NCBI GenBank assembly: GCA_019843655.1
Contig: JACDQD010000008.1
Span: 11,752,442-11,816,441, forward strand
Direction: 5' to 3'
Length of the DNA: 64,000 nt
Origin: Lethocerus indicus
Taxonomy: Eukaryota; Arthropoda; Insecta; Hemiptera; Belostomatidae
A program made the translations under genes and the position numbers. Of this stretch, positions 1-14,500 are shown piece by piece. The notes beneath the pieces are model-generated. The model was given only the letters and a program-made list of their open reading frames with translations. It was not told the origin of the DNA and did not search any database. Every line of letters starts with the position of its first letter. Positions within the stretch are counted from its first letter, which is position 1.

Positions 1-3000
1 CTTTTGGATTTGTCCTTTTTTCCACGCTTATGCCAACCTTTAATCGCTTTTCAAATTAAATTTCTTTTTTTATTGGTTCTGTAGTGTAATTCCCACTCGA
101 TCTAGCACGAACGTTTCATAAGGAGTAATCAGAGGCTGCATTTGATTTCCTTTCGGAAGAATACTATCAGTCGTATTTCTGTCATAGAATTATTCCGAAA
201 CTAACGTGCCTATAGTATCTATCTTCTATAAGATCACTTATCTAAGTGTCTCACCCCTTATGTATACAATTTATAAAAGTGTCACTGAGTGTAAACTCAG
301 TCTCTCATGTAGTTTGGTGTTCTGAAGATGCGAGATCAACGCATTTCAAATGTTTCTGTTACCTTGGAAATCGGTAACAACAGGTCCAAGGAGTACTCCA
401 TTTTCTTGTTGTTTTTAACCATTAACTGTATCATTCATATTTATTTATTTTATATTAAAACTGCATTACAAAAAGCTTATCGCTGAGATATTTATTATTG
501 AATTGAAAGGGAATAAAATTATGAAAACCTGTTGTCGAAGGCTGCTCCTTTAATAAGAGGAAGTATTAACGGGATTTGGGAAACGGAAGTTAAGAAACAG
601 ACGATGTACACTGGGCAATCCGAAGGACCATTTTCGTAATATCGCCTCAGCTCTCCGGTTTTTACAATGTTTTCTAATTTTTTTTCGTCGCTGTATTTCG
701 ACGCGTCCATCCGGCCTAGTCATGAGGAAAACGACACGAAAAACAATGTAGCGGCGCTCGATGAATAATTCAACAATTTCTTCATAATCGGCAGATTCGG
801 CTTTGAAACAGCGCGACGCCTGCGTAAAATCGCAACATCGGAAATTCGGCCCCGCCAAAATAATTCCCGTTCGACGACGAAGCATCTAGTATGAGTCCTC
901 AGCTGCACCTCCTTCGGTTCTCGGTAAATGAAACCACCGGTCGCATTGTAGAACATTATGGGATCTTCAAGAATTGGACCGAGGCCGTCGTCTCGAGAAC
1001 TGCTTACTTGGAAGCTCGTCATTTAGGATTCTGCAATTCTTCAAACAATTGTTCCTCTGTTGGCACTACAGAAGCATGAAGCTCAACCTCCTTCATACAA
1101 TGTGAACAACCCTGTTCAGCTAGGGGCCAGCGAAAATATTTGTGACCCGCAAACAGAATAAAAATTCTGTTGGAACAGAGAAGACTGCCAGACTCATTTA
1201 AGGCTTAATATTCGATTGCTTTATCTTCAGCTGAAACTAAAAAGTTTCGAAAAAAGGGCTATCCTGAGCCCTTCTCGCCCGGTATGTACCGCATTTCTAG
1301 CTACATAGCACTCCAGCTATTAAAATAGAAATCATATTTTATTTCAATAACATAAGAACAGCGGTTTTAGTACCTGTGAAGAATTCATCATCGAAAATGC
1401 TCCTTGTTATTTTCCCGCAGTAAATCAAAATAATTTCACGGACAGCGTAGTACCACTCCATCCATGTCAACTGTTATGCAATTAGAAATAAATTATTAGA
1501 CCATTTCTGGCATTATATACGCAGTTACGGCGGCTGAGAAGAGTCACTAATGAACGTCCGATACTGCCCGAACTAACTGTAAAGGAACTCGTCCTTGAAA
1601 ATAACACGATAGTAATATTGTAGTGCCAGTGGTTTGGTGTAATCAATCCATTGGATTGTGGAAAGCCAAAGCCCGTCTAGCTTACTCTTAGATTTTAATC
1701 CCCATAAACAACAAGTAATACCTTCATTTTTATGTGCAAAAATATGTAAGCAGAAATGAGTGTGTGGGCCGGAAAATGACGTCTGTGGCCGCTACCTTTC
1801 GAAACCGTTCGAACGTGTTTTTGCTTTGTAATTTACCGGAGGCGAAATATGCGACCCACTTGAGTCACCTCGGGGAAAGGAGTAGGTTTTGCATGCGTTT
1901 GTTTAATGTAAACATATTAAAACTCTAATGCGTAAAAGAAACTTATTCTTGTTTTAGTAGTAATTTGGTATTATTTCATGATATATGATCATAATAATAA
2001 ATAATTAATATATTTAAAAGTTAACTCATTTAGTCCTCTTCATCGTGAAAACAATTTTACCATCGGTTTCCATTCGCGAATTTTCAGCCGTTTTTTTCGT
2101 TTCTTTACAGCCGTTAAGAGGGAAAAACCCTTCAGAGCCTGGTCCAACCTGATGCCAAAGTATCGCTTGTCCGTGGCCCACTTCAGTCTTCCGCCCTAGT
2201 TCAGGACTCCCGGTTGTGTTTCCTTGGGTTCAATCGGACTTTCAGTAGCATCCCGCATGTTTTACCTACCGATTATTCTCCAGGGCCCAGTTTTATAGGC
2301 GGTCGGTCGATGATTAATGCATGTGCCTACGGGTTGATTTTATAAATTCATATAAATGAACGGAGAAATGAAAAAGAGATCATCCGGCTGGCTCGTATTT
2401 TTATTCTGCGACGATGCCTCCCTCTTACTTTGCTTCTATGCGAGAGATGAGTTTGATTAATACAGCACTTACAGCGAAATTAATTGAAGACGGAATTAAA
2501 ACTATTTTGGTTCGCACGATTTGTCTAGTGTAGCACCGTGCTAATTATCCTTCTCTTCCAGCTCGAAAGTGACTGAATATGTTTTCCGATTGGAACACTG
2601 AACTGGTGACTCACTGAGGCCGATTGCTTGTAAACGGTTATAACTTGTTTAAAGGCTAGCGGTGCGGAACTTGTCCACGGCTAATGAGACATGTGCACGT
2701 TATCACCGTGGCACGACCTCGCGAGGCAACGCCGATACCCAGTGTTCAGGCTACGGCTCATGTTTCCTATTCAAAGTACCAACTGCAGAGGCACGATATT
2801 GAATAATAGGCAGTTGGATATTGAATAATTTGTGGATTGAATATCGAAATATAAATTATATTTTTAATTGTACTCAGTTTCTCCTTCTTATTTATCCCTT
2901 AATAGCTTCCTGTAGCTTAAACAAACTGAAACAAAATCAACTGCAATTGAAGGAATTTTTTGGAATAGTTTTCCACCACTCCTCTGAAATTATAAACCTT

Positions 3001-6000
3001 TTTCAGTTACATAAGTGAAAATTATTATGAAAAAACATGAATGATAAATGAATGGCGTCTATTAATTAATTAGGTGCGTTACAACTTAAAATATATACAA
3101 TTTTAACAGATTATATTGAACTCTGAATTGTAGTACAGTAAATAGTGTCCAGACTTACTTTAGATATTTTTGCCATTGTTGTATGCGATTCTCCACACGT
3201 ATATGCCCCACACATCGATATTGCATTTATTATGGAAAACAAAGAAGCGAATACATCGCGAACATGTATCAGTGACCTTCTTCAATTGGGACTGTGTCAG
3301 GGCCGGGACCGATTTTTGGGGTTTGCCTTACAGGAAACGTTTTCCGAGAATTACCAAGGGCCAGCAAATATTTAAAAATTGATTCATTCGAGAGCAATTG
3401 TGGTATTTAGAAGTGCTAACTCGTTATTTTAAACCCAGAACAGAACGTTGTTGTTAGTGTGATTTACAGACTCAAATGTAATTTTACGCGTTATATCGAA
3501 ATATTAGTAAGGAAATGTTTATATGGTACATTCCTTAGCATAATTATTTATCTGGATAAATAATGGATTATTCGTTTATTTGTAAAATGTACACAACAAT
3601 GTGATGGAATTGCACCTACGCTGAACGGTTTCCCTTGGCTTCGAGACAATTTCATGGAAAAGTGTCTGTTTCCTTCCTGGCACCTAGGTCCGATTCATGT
3701 TGTTATCCAGTTTGACAACTCATCGGAAGTCAATCATAGAGGACGGGAAAGCCCGACGTTTTACCTTGCGTTAAATTATGCAACATGTTTTATGACCAAT
3801 TGTCTTCGAAACGACAGTTACTCTGGCGCACGGCATGGCCGGGGAAGGAAGCGTCTTTGCCCAGTTTTTTCAATGAGTTGCATTCTGTGATTATAAGATT
3901 CGGCGTGGAATTTGAAGAATGCAGCGGAGCGGGACACATGACCAGGGTACCAGCGGCACTGCCAGATAAAGCACACTGGTACAATTCTCATTCCATGCCG
4001 GTACCTTTCCGGTGAAACCCCGCTTTCCTTTTAAAATAAAATTGCCAATTATCCTGCATTGACCCAACCTAATTCCTAGACAACGTCCAGTTCATTATTA
4101 TTTCCGCTCACATTTTGGTTGGACCATTCCGATTTCTGGAAATTAGTATAAGTATAAATAAACGTATATATACAGGTCTATAATCAGGGGCCATCATAAT
4201 TCTTATTATTTTAGTTATGGTGGGCAAGTAGTATTAGGAGTAGATTAGGAGGGAATCCTCGTTCTTAGCAATGCTCCCATTAAGTTACACAGCCCACCTC
4301 GCCACCTCTACAGAACCTCCATTAGGTATAACTCCCTCAACTAAAATCTTGGGCACAGAATTATTTTCGGTGACTAGTTGGGCAAGCGATAGCTTCCACC
4401 TTGGATTGAAATGCGTACCGAAAACAAAAAACAAAATTCAAGTAATAAAATTATGGGCACTGGTACCTCCCGGAGCGCACATTGCCAAGGCCGGAGGACC
4501 AATAGACCAGGTTGTGTTATTAGTAACGGGGTGCAAAAACTGCTACCAAGCAAATTCTGTCGGCAAAAATATCGTCTTGTGATTTATTCGCAAGAACAAA
4601 TTGTTACTACGCTAACATATAAAAACCAGCTTATGTCGTATAAAAAAACGTAAATATCGAATTTTAATATTCGTTCTGATGGGACGTGCTGGTATGAATT
4701 GTTGTAAAAATGTCTTCGTTTAATCCATTAGTATGGTTTTTTTTATTTTATTTAAGATATTCGCAGTTTGTTGTAGCTTCGATGAATGGGTACTATCAAT
4801 CCGGTTAACGTTTCTTCTACGAACTGATCGCAAGAATCAATTTCTTCGGTGTTCTGTCTAATAGTAAAGCGGGACGCGTGAATAATTTATGGATGTCGAA
4901 AGGGGCTTTCACGGGCTGTAGTTTTTTCATTGGGTAGCGGTGACGTTGGTGGAGCTCTCGGAATGGAAAACAGGGACCAATAGTCGCGGATATGTCGCGG
5001 CTCTAATTCCCCGATAGTGGCTTATTTTCACCAGGATGTACGCGTTATAATTTCGTTTTTCTATTTCCCAATAATCAGTAGAAAGTAGGAAATTGAAGGT
5101 TAACATGTATCGATCAATCCATTCGCGCTACCGGAAAGATAAGACATTTCATTGACAATAAGTGTTACATGACAACAATATAAAGACCCCTTATAACACC
5201 TCTATATAAAATCAGATTACCTTATTATTTTGTGATAATTATGTACACACAAGATAATCGATAAATTATAATTTAAAAAAATACAAAATCGCGGACGATA
5301 AATCTCGGTTTGAGGTCGGAGTGCCAAATTGTTTTTGGCGAGGGGCCAGGAACTGCAACCATCCAGAATTGAATCAGCTAAGTATTTGAAAATGTATAGG
5401 ACTGTGAACATTCTTTGGGAACCATTTTCTGAAATACATTGCAGAGTAAATAGAAATTACCAGAATTTGGTTTTTAAATATTAAACCCGCTCATCACCAT
5501 AAAATTATTAATCGGGATGTTCCATTCTTGGGTGCTTAATCTACCTGCGGAGTAGTACTGAAGTTGGCGAGAAGCAGGACGAGGTTCATTAGCATCATAA
5601 GACGAAATCAACGACAGAAGATTTTTGAAATTCCAAACCATGAAATACCACCTGACAGGTAGCTTAAACTCGGATCATATAATTCAGCAATTTAAACCAC
5701 CAATAAAAGCGTTTATGACTGTTCACATTTAAGTTTATCAGGCCCCTTTCACTATTTCAATTTAAGAAATAAATGTTTCATAACAACTTTTGAAAATTAA
5801 TATATAATAATAACAACATCAATTAAATATATAAATTAAATAATGCTCTATTTACTTTGTATTTTATAATCGACACATTTTTTTTACTTGTATTTCTTAA
5901 TTAAAATTCTATTTATGCGTTTTAGCAACATCATTTTGCAGACCCGAATTTCAGCAACCACCATCGATTGCATATTGACTTTCATCACTTTTTATAATTG

Positions 6001-7379
6001 GTTTACCGCGCCCGCATGCTTTATTTTACGTGTCCTGGTGAAACGTCACTCTGTGTGGCAAAATGCTCGTTCACATGTACCCGATAAATAGCTCAGGAAC
6101 ATTATGAAACACATTAATAGAATATTGATATCCTCTAGTAGGAGAAGAATCAGAAAAGACATTGTTTTTCATAGAAACACGTTAGAAATTGCACCGTTAA
6201 TTACCGATAGCAAAATCGAATAACTTTATAACAATAAGAAAGCAATTTTTGCACAGGAAAAAACCACATTTTCAGTATTACTCGCTTCCTTGGACGTATT
6301 AAATTTAATTTCCCCGGCAACTGGAAATTTGGAAGTCTTACCTAGTGCCAGTTCTCTGTACATTTTAAGATTGAGATTTTAATCCATTTCATTCGTCTGT
6401 GATGTTAAAATACAGTGATGAGATACTGATAACAAGAAAATGTTGTCAAAATGCGCACACAACTATGTATAATCAATTATCTTATAATAGTACCAAAATA
6501 AAATTGTTTTATGCACAAAAGTGTAAGGAGTACATTGACCTATATTCGATGCAATAGTTTATACCAAGTAAGAAATATAAATTAGTGGTACTCAATATAA
6601 TTTCCGAATAATCATTACAAATATTTTTTTATATACATTTTAGTGTATACAAATACATATATATAAAACTGAAATAAAAAACGCGCGCATAACCTCTTTC
6701 ATTGATCATTACGCCAAATAAATATCTCATAAATTCAGCAAACACTGAAATCGAAAAACGGACCATTCAAGATGCACGGACTACAAGCAGATGATTTAGG
6801 ACATAAGATAATTTACCGCACCATCGTTATGACGACAATTAAACTTGTAAAAAACAACCCGAACTGGAACGCTTATTCGCGTTTCGTGGGATTATGCGGG
6901 TTCCCACGACTGGGTGTCCCAACCCTTCAGTGACACAACAATGCAATTCATTGAAGCCGATAATTCCGATAGAGCTTGCTGCAAGACAACAATTGCCAAT
7001 TATAAAGGTTTGTAAAGATAACACAAGAGACAAGTAGGAAGATCCTTGCTGGGTTTTCAGATAATTTGAATGATATTTTGCGTATCCGGTGGTAGTAACC
7101 CAACACACCTGGACACTTGACTCCGTTTATACCTTATAATATCCGGGTCTATAAGTATGTGTTTTTATTGTCCATACATACCTAATGTATAATGTATTTA
7201 AAAATTATAAATATGTTAAACCCAACCGTCTTCATCAGACACAATTTAGTTAAGTTAGGCAAGTAGGCAGATTATTTGGGATATGCTCTTCAACGGAATC
7301 AGCAGGTTGTTAATATTTTTATTGCAACTCAACCTACTAAGATCCTTACTTAGCATCACATTCCCTGCAAAAACACCTC
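1..7379. other. Intergenic DNA, no gene recognised
   Basis: No reading frame here resembles a protein I recognise. The open frames are short, overlap on both strands and lack plausible splice partners. One stretch (about 4270-4600) is open in several frames on both strands; its minus-strand reading looks protein-like in part but is interrupted by a stop and matches nothing I know. Composition is AT-rich with moderate-GC patches near 550-1080 and 2100-2760. It may hold regulatory DNA or old decayed transposons, but I see no defining signal. Confidence 0.6.
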
Positions 7380-8121
7380 TCCCTCACAGAAAGTTGGTCC
7401 AGGAAATGGAGGATTAAGTTCAATTGCCAAAAAAGTCTTCACGTTACTTTTACTTTGAGAAGAGCAACTTGTCCTCCCGTTTTCCTGAACCGGTCTCAAC
7501 TTCCTATTGAAAATCAAGTGCGGTACCTGGGACTACTCTTAGACAGAAGACTGACATGGAACCCACATACAAGACTGAAACGTACAGAAACGAAACGACG
7601 CTACAAATTATTACTAAGACTCCTCGACTACAGATCAAAACTATCACTCTCGAACAAACTATTAATTTACAACTACGTACTGAAACCTATCTGGGCCTAC
7701 GGAATCGAACTGTGGGGATCCACCAGAGCCGTAATTCTTATAGACTCCAATCCTTGCAATCCATAATCTTTCGTAAAATTACCAACGCCCCACCATATGT
7801 CTCTAACAGAATAATTCACAACGACCTAAAAGTCCCATTCGTTCGTGAATTAGCAGCTTCCCGGTATAAATCCTTCCATTCCAATCCCTTAATTCAACAA
7901 CTTTCCTCGCTTCACCTTCCCAAAAATCCCGTGCGTCGCCTAAAGCGGAAATGGCCACGCGATTTCCTTACGACCTGAGTAAGGGCAGGAGCGGGAGTAC
8001 CATCATTGGGTGGCCTCTCCTTCGAGAGTTCAGTGAGTGAGTGTTAAGTAAGAGCAGTGTCACTAGATACAATCTAAAAAAAAATTGTAGTTGTGACTAT
8101 AACAATAAATGAGAAAAAAAA
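7380..8121 (+). mobile_element. 3' end of a Jockey-type non-LTR retrotransposon, 5'-truncated and frameshifted
   Basis: The frame from about 7384 to 7735 reads through the end of a reverse transcriptase. It carries the typical WRIKFN segment, an RRATCPPVFLN segment and a YLGLLLDRRLTW motif, then the thumb segment ending near YGIELWGS. The frame is broken at about 7725-7740 and continues one frame over to a TGA at 7976-7978. After a short 3' UTR comes AATAAA (8103-8108) and an A-run (8114-8121), as expected of a retrotransposed 3' end. The catalytic RT region and the endonuclease are absent, so this is a dead-on-arrival 5'-truncated copy. Jockey-clade assignment rests on motif recognition. Confidence 0.85.
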
Positions 8122-8423
8122 CTCAATCTGTAGTGCCGGTTGATTTTAATAACGTTTACACGCTCGGTCTCCTTATCTGCTGGCCCATATTTGCATCCCG
8201 CCGCCTATAAGACTTTCTCCACAGCGCCTTCCCCAATCCGGGCCCAGTAGCAAATCAGAAAAATTCAAATCGAATCAAGTAGAAAAGGCGAACTGACCTA
8301 AGTTGGGGAAAAGTTTGGTGGGAGTACTACCAGTAGGTAGGTGGTGGTGGTGGGAGCGATAATGATGTCAGCGGGGAACTCCCGCCCGGCCGAAGCCGCC
8401 TAGATATTGAACCCTCGGTCGGG

Positions 8424-8528
8424 TATAAACACCAGTCTCTCTTTCGGCGTCCAACCGCAGCCGTCGCAAACCGACAGCAGTTTACAAACAGTTTACATCG
8501 GTGTATACATCGCAGCAGCCAAACAATG
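8424..8528 (+). promoter_or_regulatory. Promoter A and first exon 1A of the secreted-protein gene
   Basis: TATAAA lies at 8424-8429, which predicts a start near 8453 and a leader of about 75 bases. The leader ends in AACAATG (ATG 8526-8528), followed immediately by the donor GTGAGT at 8529. The exon therefore contributes only the initiator methionine. It joins in phase to the acceptor at 14005, about 5.5 kb downstream. No clear initiator consensus is visible at the predicted start. A TG/GGT-rich patch lies just upstream (about 8315-8355). Confidence 0.6.
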
Positions 8529-11500
8529 GTGAGTAATACCATAATGGTCGGCGAGTTAGCGAGTGCTCTGAGCAGTGTGCATTGGTTCACGGTCCTTTCC
8601 AGTAATGTCAATACACTTTACGGAAAATGATCATTAACGAAGTGAAATTACAACTGAAGTTCTAAATAAATTAGTTCTTGAATTTATTTCTAAAAAAATC
8701 GTTTAAATCGTTTGAACAAACTTGCGGATGTTTATGGAATACATGTGACACTGGTCTATAATAGTCGTGTGTTTCTGTCTCTTCTCGAGTGTTGTCCAAC
8801 TTCTACAGCATCATTAGGAACTGTGTTCCTAATGATAAAGTCTGTTAGTTCGTATTATGATTGAAATGACATCCGATATTTCATCTCCTACTGGGTAGTG
8901 AGGACTGCAGACCCCGCCTCAAATAACAGGAGAAAGGTTTTAGATTCGGTCTTTAGTATTATCCTCGTCTTCTAGTATTACCACAGCATGTCACAGCGCT
9001 GTTACTGTCAATATTCCTGTGCGGACAGCGTGTAGTCACAGATCTCTTCACCGGCGGTCGACAAGTGCGCCACTATATTACTGACTCTATGCTACTTATG
9101 CTGGCCAAAGCAGTAATAACATATTCCAAACCTTCGACGTTTCTTTTTTTGTTCCGAGTTTATCGGTTTCACTGATTTAGGACATATTTTAAAATTCGTT
9201 TTTCACTTTTATTCAATTTTAAGCGTGTATCATACACGATATTACGCCTCCTGAAAATCAATTACAAGTGTGCCAGACAACTTCTGATTCGGCAATATAC
9301 AAAACCTTCATACGGACCTATAATAAACGCACATGTCAAGGTTCCTTACTGACTTCTCAACTACGAAGACTGTTTAAAAATTTTCTATTTAATTAATTAA
9401 ATTGTGATTAAAAGTACGCCCATAAATAATCCATTTGATTATCAGTTGCAGTGTACTGTATTGGACTTTAATAGCATCGGGTCTAACGGGTCTAATTTGC
9501 CGTCATTTTTTCCCTCGTATTTGAATTCATTAGTTGGAGCCGCGACAAACAGTTTCCCCTTTATGTAGATATTTCTTTCGAATTTATATTTGTTTCAGGG
9601 TTCGAGGACTTGGAACTAATTATGAAAATAAAATTTTCCCTTCCAAAACAATCTTCTTCGAGGTTATTTAAGTGCTTCTTCGTGACTCGGGAGTTAAAAT
9701 CAATTTGGCCTGAGGTGGGACTCAGATAAACCGCGAATGTAGGATGCAGAGAGATTGAGTATTACTTACTGGTCCTTATAAAGTTTATTAAAAAACATTT
9801 CAGCCTAATCTATTTAACGTAATATTTAAATGGTTTAATGAATACCTAAACTGTTTTCTATTATCGATATGTCATCTTCCTAGAATACCGTTGTTAATGG
9901 TTTGTGCTCGGGGCAGTAATCGCGGTGAGAGCGTCTCACTTAACGCGCTCATCTAGGCGCTAGGGCTAGAGGCGATCAGGGCGATTTCCAATGTTTAATG
10001 GGGCGAATATCTCAGAAGCCACAACGCGTTTGGTGTTGAGGTGGGAAGGAGGGGGCGTTCCAACGACTGGTTTTATAAACAGGTTCACTGACATCTTAAC
10101 CTTCAGCGTCCGAGGCTAACCCTCCGACAGTTCCAGCCGGAGGTGTTCCCGCTAGATAAATGGTAAGTCGAGGTATTGTACGGAATGCCTAAAAAGTCGA
10201 GAAAATGTATAGAGCGAAATCTTCAGTAGACCTGTCTTAAGTGTTCTGTAGGTTACTCAGTTTGTTCAAGGCAACGTTCCCTAAGACCAAACTACGGCGA
10301 ACTAATTGTTGTTTTGTTCATGTTACATTGCGCTATTCAAAAAGACAGTCGAGTTCAGACTACTCCTAATTAGTTTGGGATCCAGACACCAATTCCTTGA
10401 TGAATCTTAAGCCATTAGAGACACTTCTCTGATCGAAGGGTTAAATTGAGTCGGCACGTACAGTGACTTGTCTTCCCCAAAGAGACATGCGTCTTGCTCA
10501 AGCAAATTTCAGACGTACGAAAGTCATGTAAAAAGTGTCGAAACCCACTGTCCTCTGTAATGTTCGCGGCCAAGGACGCGGGATAACAAGGTCGGTACCA
10601 TTGTTCTCCGCATTCTCCGTATTATTGGCTAGAAGAATAACAATTTCAGATTTCACGCTTTGACTCCTTTACGGAGCCGGAACCCGAGTGCGTTTTCCTT
10701 TTTTTTGTGCTTATTTATTTTGTAAACTTTAAAGCTCAAATTTATAATTAAATATCTGTTAAACCATGATTCTTGCTATCTTATTTTCTACCCTCATTCG
10801 CTGATTTGGTCTTTCGGATTAGAACGGTTTCGGCTTCACTTAATCTTCAGTAGCATTGCGCCAGTAGGTTAGTGATGCACCAACACTGAAGACTTCCACT
10901 TTGAGGTGTGGAAATTTTGGCACATTTCTCTTTGGTACTATCCTGGTATCCTGGTTGGGATGTCACTACAAACCGTGGGTTGCACAGACTCTCATTCTGG
11001 CGACAGTATATGGTATTACGTGAACCTCCGCACTTTCTTTATAAGTCGACATTATTGTTAGATTAATATTTACACGAGGGCTTCTTTTTCTTCTTTGTCC
11101 TGAACCGGCCCCGAAGCCAACCTACTTTGGTGCAGCGGTACACATTTATCCAACCCAGATTGAAGGAGATAAATGTGAAGAGGATGTGTAGTCAGGAAGC
11201 ATTAATTGGCCCGAATCAACTCAAGCGTTTTCCAGAAATAACGCGCAATCCTATAAATTTCAAATTAGGTCCGAATCGGCCTTCGTTCCTCGTCCACTAA
11301 TGAACGATAGTTTAAGGTCGGATTATGGTAATTTTCTAAAATTTGTTAACCTCGAAACTGAAAATTGGAAACTCGAATTTAAATGCTGTGAAATCGGATG
11401 GGCTTCTGTATTATAAAAAGTTGTGGCTTTTGGGTGATGCGAACTCCGCGCGATGGCAATCCAGTGCACGGTCCAGTTCTCGCAGAAACTGGTTTGAATT

Positions 11501-14500
11501 TATTTGCCCTTTCCCCGGATTGGAAGCGTCAACGGATTTGGTCTGCTTTAGTCACTTTGGCTGCAGTGTATTCTAAATTTAAATTCGAATTAAAGAGTCC
11601 ATTTTTGGGTCTAATGTAAGTCGCTATCTTGAAATCGTGGAAGTGTTGTATATAGTATAGTAAGTATAGTATGTATAGATTAACTACAGGCTGATTATGT
11701 ATGGTTGTGGTCGCATCGTGGTACAAAAGGAGGAAAAACGGATAAAACATACTACAAAAGCGTAGATGGAAATCCTTGGTGTTTTTCTGTCCCATCTTTT
11801 GTCTCACGGCCTCGTTCACCGACAATTGCAAAATGACTATACAATTTATGAAATAATTTACCACGAAAAGGATTGTTTTCCCGTTGGCCAAGACAATGCT
11901 TAACCTTCGGGATAGAACAGAGATGGTGGACGGAGATTCAACATACAGAGTTCAATAAAGACCAAGCGTAGTAATAAATAAAAAAGAATTCAAACCGTCT
12001 TGCCAGGGCGAAATATACTCAAAGAGCATCGCTCCGGATCGAATCCTATTAGAATTAATAATCGAATCATAGCACCTATCTGACAAATGATAAGGCTTAT
12101 AACGTCCGAAATAGAACGTTGGAAGATAACCTTAATCACTCCGGTCAGAACAATGTTAGCAAACTGACATTTTCATTCCACAGGCAACAGTTTGCAAAAT
12201 ACTCGGCGCGTTTTTAGCAAAACCGCAGTTCATTTGTTATGTATTGGTCCCGTATTATTTCACTGGCAATAATACCGTTGTCACTTGCAATTAATTTCAA
12301 TCATAGTGGATGGTAATTATCTTACTTAGATATTCTATTCAAAGGTGAACGGCTATAAACAGGAATCTATTCAAGGGTATTCGGGCTAAAAACTGTCGAA
12401 GACAAACCCGGTCGCGGAAAGAAGGCCTACAGTGCCTGGAGAACTTCACAACTCACGGCCACTTCTTATGTGCACCGTTAAATTATTTAAACAAAAAATA
12501 AATTGAACCACGCCTTACAGAACTACATGCCGGTTTTCGGCCCGCTATTTTGACAATCAGTTGGTTTTATCGAATACATGTTTTCCATTATGTCGGGTTG
12601 AAGAATTTTTCGATTTGAAGAAGTTTGCGATTCGTTAAAGCATCCGGCCGTTATATTATTGTACATAAAATAATATATTGTTCTAAAAACCACTTGAAAG
12701 TTTTTGAAACTCTCAGGACAGGAATGTAAGCATAACCGTTGCAGAAGACGAACACAAAATACTTACCAGCGTATTCGACACTAGAATATGTACACGTCAT
12801 GTGGTGACGTTGTAATTCACTGGAAGGCTTCTGATGAGTAATTAACTAATTCGTAAGAGAAAGACAGGTTTACTTGGTTTGTTTATATTTGCATATCTGT
12901 ATTTCTATGAATTGGTCAGGTATTGATCTGAATCTTTCAAGTGGATTTGTCACAATAATATGATTACACTCAGTAACGCTTATTAGATTATTTTTGTGAT
13001 GTTCTCCAAAAACGAGCAAATTTTGCCTCCTCTATATGCCCCTAATATTCGACAGTAACAAGTAGTAAGTAATTGGTCCCTGATATAACGGATTTCCTCC
13101 GAGAAATATTAAAATCCAAGCCATGCTGACGTCACTGGGAATGTTTAATCGCATATTAATTAAATTGAAATCCTTTTTCTAAGTTCTGATTTTTGAGTAA
13201 TTACGTTTGGCATACCCCGAAGGTGGAATGAAAACGGAATCAAGTGAAAGGAACCCTCTCGGGAACGTGACCCGTCACTTGCTTGAGTAATACTAACTAG
13301 GAAAGTCTTAAACGTGATTCTGATGAAGGTTGGACGGACTGAAATTAGTGAGATACGCGGGCGGCATAGGCCATTTCCGGGGAAGGAAGTGTGAAACACG
13401 AAGAAATAAAAAGCCTCACATTTTGTAAGTTTCGGCCTTCGCCTATCTTCTACTTGGACGGTTTACACGAAATACTCGTTTATCGGGTTGAAAAAAGGCT
13501 TATTTTCAGGGTTTTTGAACAGCTCGGTAGAACAGCCTATATTCAAGCCTGATTAATATAGAGTATACTGTTCAATAACTGTACCTTCACCCTAACATAA
13601 ATATATAAACGCTTTCGTTTGTTTGGAGGACCAGGAGGGTTTGGCGCGTAGTCACTGCTGAGCACACTCGTTTGGTTAAAAAAGAAAGCACAGAATGCCG
13701 CAAGAGTGATGCAAGTACTGTGAATTATAGATTAGTATATATATAAAATTCAAAATATAACTGCGTCCGACATACGTAGGTGCCCAGCAAATTTTTTCCG
13801 GTACAAGGCGTACCACTTGTTGCAATTGCGTAATCAGGTAAACGCTAAACGATATTTAATTCTGCGTTCTACATTTGAACGCCTCCACTCTTGTGTATTT
13901 TTTTAAATAATCCGACCACTCCCTACCTCTTAATTGCGATTCAGTTTATCATTCCTATACTTTTTGAAACATTTTTACTTAATTTGTCCCATACTGTGTT
14001 CTCAGGACGTTTCTTTTGGATTTCTGTTCGTCGTTGTCTTGGGATGCGGGCTGGCGACAGCGCAGAGACCTCCCTACGTCTCGGGACCGCTGACATACCC
14101 CCAGGAACTGCCGCAATACCAGCCAAGCACCACTACTCTTGAGGACAGGTAAACTTGAAGAACCTTTTTTCACGTTGTCCAATTGTCTCGTGTGAAGTAT
14201 CCGGCGTATGAACGGATTGGACATACAAAATATGTACAATATTAGGGTGAATAAGTGAGAAGCAATACTAAAAACTCGAGGACATAAAGCTTAAAGTCAT
14301 ATCCTTGGACTATTGCACAATCTGACCAGCCATTGTACAATTGCAGTAAAACCTGCTTAATTCAGCAATCGTTAATGTCGAACAGATTCGGTGAAGACAA
14401 CACAACTCCTAGCACAAGCACTTCTACGGTCACCGCGCTCCCAGGCTCCATCTACGAGCAGGACCTCATAAACAGGGTCCCAGAGTGGCCTAAGGACAAG

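Noticed and set aside
4271..4653. Open region on both strands, partly protein-like on the minus strand
   Set aside because: Interrupted by a stop, with no recognised family, start or splice sites. Possibly an old transposon or pseudogene, but unsupported.
13603..13840. Possible third promoter/first exon just before the signal-peptide exon (TATATAAAC and a GTAAAC donor)
   Set aside because: The ATGs between TATA and donor open only four-codon frames and none joins exon 2 in frame.
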